Assembly (NCBI GenBank): GCA_012521935.1
Contig: JAAYLJ010000197.1
Location: 1-16,828, forward strand
Direction: 5' to 3'
Length of the DNA: 16,828 nucleotides
From: Campylobacteraceae bacterium
Lineage (GTDB): Bacteria > Campylobacterota > Campylobacteria > Campylobacterales > Campylobacteraceae
Shown piece by piece: positions 14,119 through 16,828 of this stretch; position 1 is the stretch's first letter, and each line of letters starts with the position of its first letter. Below the pieces are notes generated by a model, which was not told the origin of the DNA, ran no database searches, and saw only the letters and a list, made by a program, of their open reading frames with translations. The position numbers were made by a program, and so were the translations under genes.

Positions 14119-15829
14119 TAAATTTACCTGCTAATTTTCTATACTCATTTGAGTTTTCTAAAAGATACTTCTCATCTCCTAAGGAGACTATCTTGCCACC
14201 ACTTAAAACTGCTATCTTATCTGCTTGCTTAATGGTGCTTAATCTATGGGCTATGATGATTGTGATTCTATCTTTACTAAGAGTTTCTATGGCATCAGTT
14301 ATCTTTTGTTCGCTTTTTGAATCAAGCGCACTTGTTGCTTCATCAAAAATTAAAACTTTAGGGTCGGTGTAGAGCGCTCTAGCTATGGCAATTCGCTGTC
14401 TTTGGCCACCTGATAGGTTGGTTCCTTGCTCTTCAAGCTTTGCCCAAATGCCTCCAGCTTTTTCTACAAAATCCCAAGCATTTGCTAGCTTTAAAGCTCT
14501 CATTACCCTCTCTTCATCTATCTTTTTTCCATAAGCTACATTAGCAGCAATGCTTTCATTAAAAATGTAAATCCTTTGAGTTACAATGGCTATTGATTCG
14601 TGTAAAGATTTCAAACTAAACTCTTTGTAGTTAGTCTCATTTAGGTAAATCTCGCCACTGCTTGGATCAAAAAATCTAACTAGTAGATTCACAATAGAGC
14701 TTTTTCCACCTCCACTATCCCCAACCAAAGCTAGTTTTTCACCTCTTTTTACACTAAGATTTATATCTTTTAAAGCTTCTAAATCTTCATATTTTAAAGA
14801 TACGTTTTTAAAACTTAAAGCTCCAATATCTTCAATATTTTCATTTTTTGTAGAGATGATAGTTGGTTTTTGATCAAAAATATATAAAATCCTCTCGCTT
14901 GCTGCTATGGCATCTTGAAGCTGGTTATATAGGGTTGAGATTCGCTTTAATGGAGTATAAAGCATGAAAAGTGCAGTTACAAAAGAGAAAAAACTCCCCA
15001 CGCTTAAGCTTCCATCAATCACCTCTTTACCCCCAATGATAATTACTGCGCAAACTCCAACTGCCCCCATAATCTCCATGAGCGGGCCTGAGAGTTCTGA
15101 AATTTTGGTGGTTTTCATATTTAATTTAAAAAATCTTTTATTCTCTTTTTCAAAAATTTCTCGCTCAAACTCTTCTGCTGCGTGGGCTTTTATGATTTCA
15201 ATGTTGTTAAATATTTCACTTAGTTTTGAAGTAATATCTGAGGTTTTTTCTTGCGAAGCGTGTGAGATTTTTTTAAGCTTTTTTGCTATGAGTCTTAAAG
15301 GAATGACAATAAGCGGAACAACGATTAAAGCAAAAAATGAGAGTTTTGGGCTTTGGTAAATGACAACCCCCAAAAGCCCCAAGGCCGTTAAGCCTTGCCT
15401 TCCTATCTCAGGGATCATGGTTGAGACAACAGCTCTAATCCTCTCAACATCATTTACATTTCTGCTAATTAATTCACCTGATCTAAATCCATAAAAGAAG
15501 CTAATATCTAGCTTTAACATACTCTCTAAAAGCCTATCTCTAACCCTTCTTATGATGTCTTGCCCAATGTATGCAGAGAAATAGACTTGAATATATTTTC
15601 CACCACCTTTTAGGGCATAAACTAAAATGATTGCATATGGAAGGAGGTATAAAAGATTTATATCTTTGTTTACAAAAATCTCATCTAGCACTGGTTTTAC
15701 CAGATAAGCCGCGCTTGAAGCACCAATGGCTGAGAGGAGCATTCCCAAAACCGCTAGCCCAAAATATGGTAGATAATCTTTAAAATATGGAAAAACTAAA
15801 CGGCGTAAAATATTTCTAATATCTTCCAA
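14111..15829 (-). CDS. msbA: Lipid A/LOS export ABC transporter MsbA
   Basis: MsbA flips lipid A-core across the inner membrane as a homodimer. The protein is 572 residues. Its N-terminal half has about six membrane helices and an MsbA-like start (VFPYFKDYLPYFGLAVLGML, then AAYLVKPVLDEIF). The C-terminal half is an ATPase with Walker A GDSGGGKS, signature LSGGQRQR, Walker B VLIFDEATSALD and H-loop IIIAHRLSTI. It resembles Campylobacter MsbA much more than the glycan flippase PglK. There is no ATG start. TTG 15829 is preferred because AAAGG lies six bases upstream; TTG 15835 would abut that Shine-Dalgarno. It is the first gene of the minus-strand run, behind a TATAAT box, and overlaps the kinase-like gene. 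Confidence 0.9.
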   Translation of the reverse strand: MEDIRNILRRLVFPYFKDYLPYFGLAVLGMLLSAIGASSAAYLVKPVLDEIFVNKDINLLYLLPYAIILVYALKGGGKYIQVYFSAYIGQDIIRRVRDRLLESMLKLDISFFYGFRSGELISRNVNDVERIRAVVSTMIPEIGRQGLTALGLLGVVIYQSPKLSFFALIVVPLIVIPLRLIAKKLKKISHASQEKTSDITSKLSEIFNNIEIIKAHAAEEFEREIFEKENKRFFKLNMKTTKISELSGPLMEIMGAVGVCAVIIIGGKEVIDGSLSVGSFFSFVTALFMLYTPLKRISTLYNQLQDAIAASERILYIFDQKPTIISTKNENIEDIGALSFKNVSLKYEDLEALKDINLSVKRGEKLALVGDSGGGKSSIVNLLVRFFDPSSGEIYLNETNYKEFSLKSLHESIAIVTQRIYIFNESIAANVAYGKKIDEERVMRALKLANAWDFVEKAGGIWAKLEEQGTNLSGGQRQRIAIARALYTDPKVLIFDEATSALDSKSEQKITDAIETLSKDRITIIIAHRLSTIKQADKIAVLSGGKIVSLGDEKYLLENSNEYRKLAGKFSE

Positions 15830-15855
15830 AAACAACCTTTTAAACTATTTTGGTG

Positions 15856-15861
15856 ATTATA
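15856..15861 (-). promoter_or_regulatory. -10 box for the msbA operon
   Basis: TATAAT on the minus strand (AAGTATAATCACC) lies 26 bases ahead of the chosen msbA start, giving a 5' UTR of about 20 bases. The upstream DNA is T-rich without a clear -35, the usual Campylobacter sigma-70 pattern. Confidence 0.65.
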
Positions 15862-15926
15862 CTTAGCTCTTACTTACAAATAGTAAAAACCAATTTTAAA
15901 CATTTTTCAAATTAGAGTTAAAAAGG

Positions 15927-15932
15927 TATAAT
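15927..15932 (+). promoter_or_regulatory. -10 box for the Fic gene
   Basis: TATAAT within AAAAAGGTATAATTAGG lies 33 bases before the TTG start of the Fic gene. It would start transcription near 15939. The 130-bp gap between the divergent starts thus holds one consensus -10 for each direction. Confidence 0.65.
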
Positions 15933-15965
15933 TAGGCTTGAAACTAAGGTTTTTGGAGAGAGACT

Positions 15966-16828
15966 TTGAAGCCACCATATAAGATAACTTCTAAAATAGT
16001 AAATCAAGTTAGTATCATCTCAGAGCTAATAACAGATATTAAATATATAGATAAAAACTACAATACCCTAAAGCTTCGTAAGGAAAATAGGATTAAATCA
16101 ATTGCTGGAACGCTTCAAATAGAAGGAAATAGTTTTGATGAAGAGATGATTACAAGTCTTATTGGAGGCAAAGCTGTACTTGGCACTGTAAAAGAGATAG
16201 AAGAGGTAAAAGGCGCGGTTTTAGCATATGAAAACATTTCAAACTATGATTATAAAAACGAAAAAGATTTACTAAAAGCTCATAAACTCCTAATGGGCAC
16301 CATTTTGCAAAATGCTGGCTCTTATAGGGTGACAAATGTTGGTATTGGTGGCAAAAGTGGTGTTGTACACATAGCCCCGCCACCAGATAGAGTGGCAAAA
16401 TTAATGGGTGAACTTTTTAAATGGCTAGCCACAACTGATGAACATCTATTGATAGCTAGTTCAGTTTTTCACTATGAATTTGAGTTCATTCACCCCTTTA
16501 GTGATGGCAATGGCAGAGTAGGCAGACTATGGCAAAGCGTGATATTAAAAAATTTAAAAGAGTTTTTTATATATTTGCCTATTGAAAATATAGTTAGAAA
16601 AAACCAAAAAAGATACTACAAAGCCATAGAAAATAGTTCTAGCATTGGAGAGAGTACTCCATTTATTGAATTTATGCTAGAAATCATAGAAAAATCTCTA
16701 AAAGAGTACATAAAAAATAGTAAAAAGTTGGGTGATAGATTGGGTGAAGAGTTGGGTGAGAAAAATATCAAACTTACTAAAAACAGAAGAGCTATACTAG
16801 ACCAAATATCTAAAAATAGCTTTATCAC
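15966..16828 (+). CDS. Fic-domain AMP-transferase (class II, self-inhibited), C-terminus outside window
   Basis: The frame is open from TTG 15966 to the window end (287 residues visible). GGAGAG at 15955-15960 supports this start. The catalytic Fic motif is complete, HPFSDGNGRVGR at 176-187, so transfer of AMP from ATP to hydroxyl groups of target proteins is expected. Residues 49-54 (TLQIEG) fit the inhibitory motif [S/T]xxxE[G/N], with E53 the inhibitory Glu. This N-terminal placement is the class II arrangement, in which the protein restrains itself without a separate antitoxin. After the Fic domain come three LG[D/E]x repeats (255-266) and then the start of a likely winged-helix domain (TKNRRAILDQISKNS). 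It is divergent from msbA and unrelated to its neighbours in pathway, so it may be accessory. Its target is unknown. Confidence 0.9.
   Translation, partial: MKPPYKITSKIVNQVSIISELITDIKYIDKNYNTLKLRKENRIKSIAGTLQIEGNSFDEEMITSLIGGKAVLGTVKEIEEVKGAVLAYENISNYDYKNEKDLLKAHKLLMGTILQNAGSYRVTNVGIGGKSGVVHIAPPPDRVAKLMGELFKWLATTDEHLLIASSVFHYEFEFIHPFSDGNGRVGRLWQSVILKNLKEFFIYLPIENIVRKNQKRYYKAIENSSSIGESTPFIEFMLEIIEKSLKEYIKNSKKLGDRLGEELGEKNIKLTKNRRAILDQISKNSFI
16728..16763 (+). repeat. Three tandem 12-bp repeats (LG[D/E]x) in the Fic gene
   Basis: TTGGGTGA followed by four variable bases occurs three times in a row (starts 16728, 16740, 16752), encoding LGDR-LGEE-LGEK. The array lies between the Fic domain and the C-terminal helix-turn-helix region. 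Because the unit is a multiple of three, changes in copy number would keep the frame. Confidence 0.75.

Noticed and set aside
14111..15829. PglK, the N-glycan flippase, as the identity of the ABC transporter
   Set aside because: The N-terminal half matches the MsbA pattern (PYFKDYLPYFG, AAYLVKPVLD, GQDIIRRVRDR) and no pgl glycosylation genes are nearby.
15836..15965. A toxin-antitoxin style antitoxin gene upstream of the Fic gene
   Set aside because: The gap contains only promoter-like sequence. The inhibitory motif is within the Fic protein itself.

Overview
The window looks like chromosome from a Campylobacter-type epsilonproteobacterium (Campylobacterota). The DNA is AT-rich. The block cheY-prmA-ftsH-(Psd-like)-pssA is the arrangement known from both Campylobacter and Helicobacter pylori. 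ExbB, ExbD, TonB and the CfrA-like receptor also resemble Campylobacter proteins. I do not assign a species. I see no tRNA, rRNA, insertion sequence or CRISPR array.

Left part (1-6280) is an iron-uptake locus beside a broken gene. A TPR-protein gene enters from the left edge and carries an in-frame TAA. Converging on it is a PepSY transmembrane protein, a likely reductase for imported siderophore iron. It lies just downstream of a CfrA-like TonB-dependent receptor that is also interrupted by a single in-frame TAA. Divergent from the receptor is exbB-exbD-tonB, which would energise such receptors. The 237-bp divergent promoter region holds one perfect 7-1-7 Fur box and two weaker Fur-like sites, so both arms should be repressed by iron.

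Middle and right part (6285-15829) is one long run of tightly packed minus-strand genes. In transcription order they are msbA (lipid A/LOS flippase), a small kinase-fold protein, hisA, a CheY response regulator, prmA, ftsH, a Psd-like membrane protein, pssA and leuA. Several neighbours overlap or abut. leuA ends at a good intrinsic terminator shared with the convergent tonB. The most interesting element is the gap between pssA and leuA. It holds a TATAAT box, a strong Shine-Dalgarno and a 29-codon ORF ending in Leu-Ser-Leu-Leu-Leu-Leu-stop, 51 bp before leuA. This looks like a leucine leader peptide controlling leuA.

Right edge (15836-16828): a promoter region drives msbA leftwards and, rightwards, a gene for a Fic-domain AMP-transferase with a complete catalytic motif and an N-terminal inhibitory motif. 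The gene runs off the window and contains a short 12-bp tandem repeat.

Other oddities are that the Psd-like protein lacks all the catalytic residues of phosphatidylserine decarboxylase, and the kinase-fold protein lacks the usual catalytic Asp.
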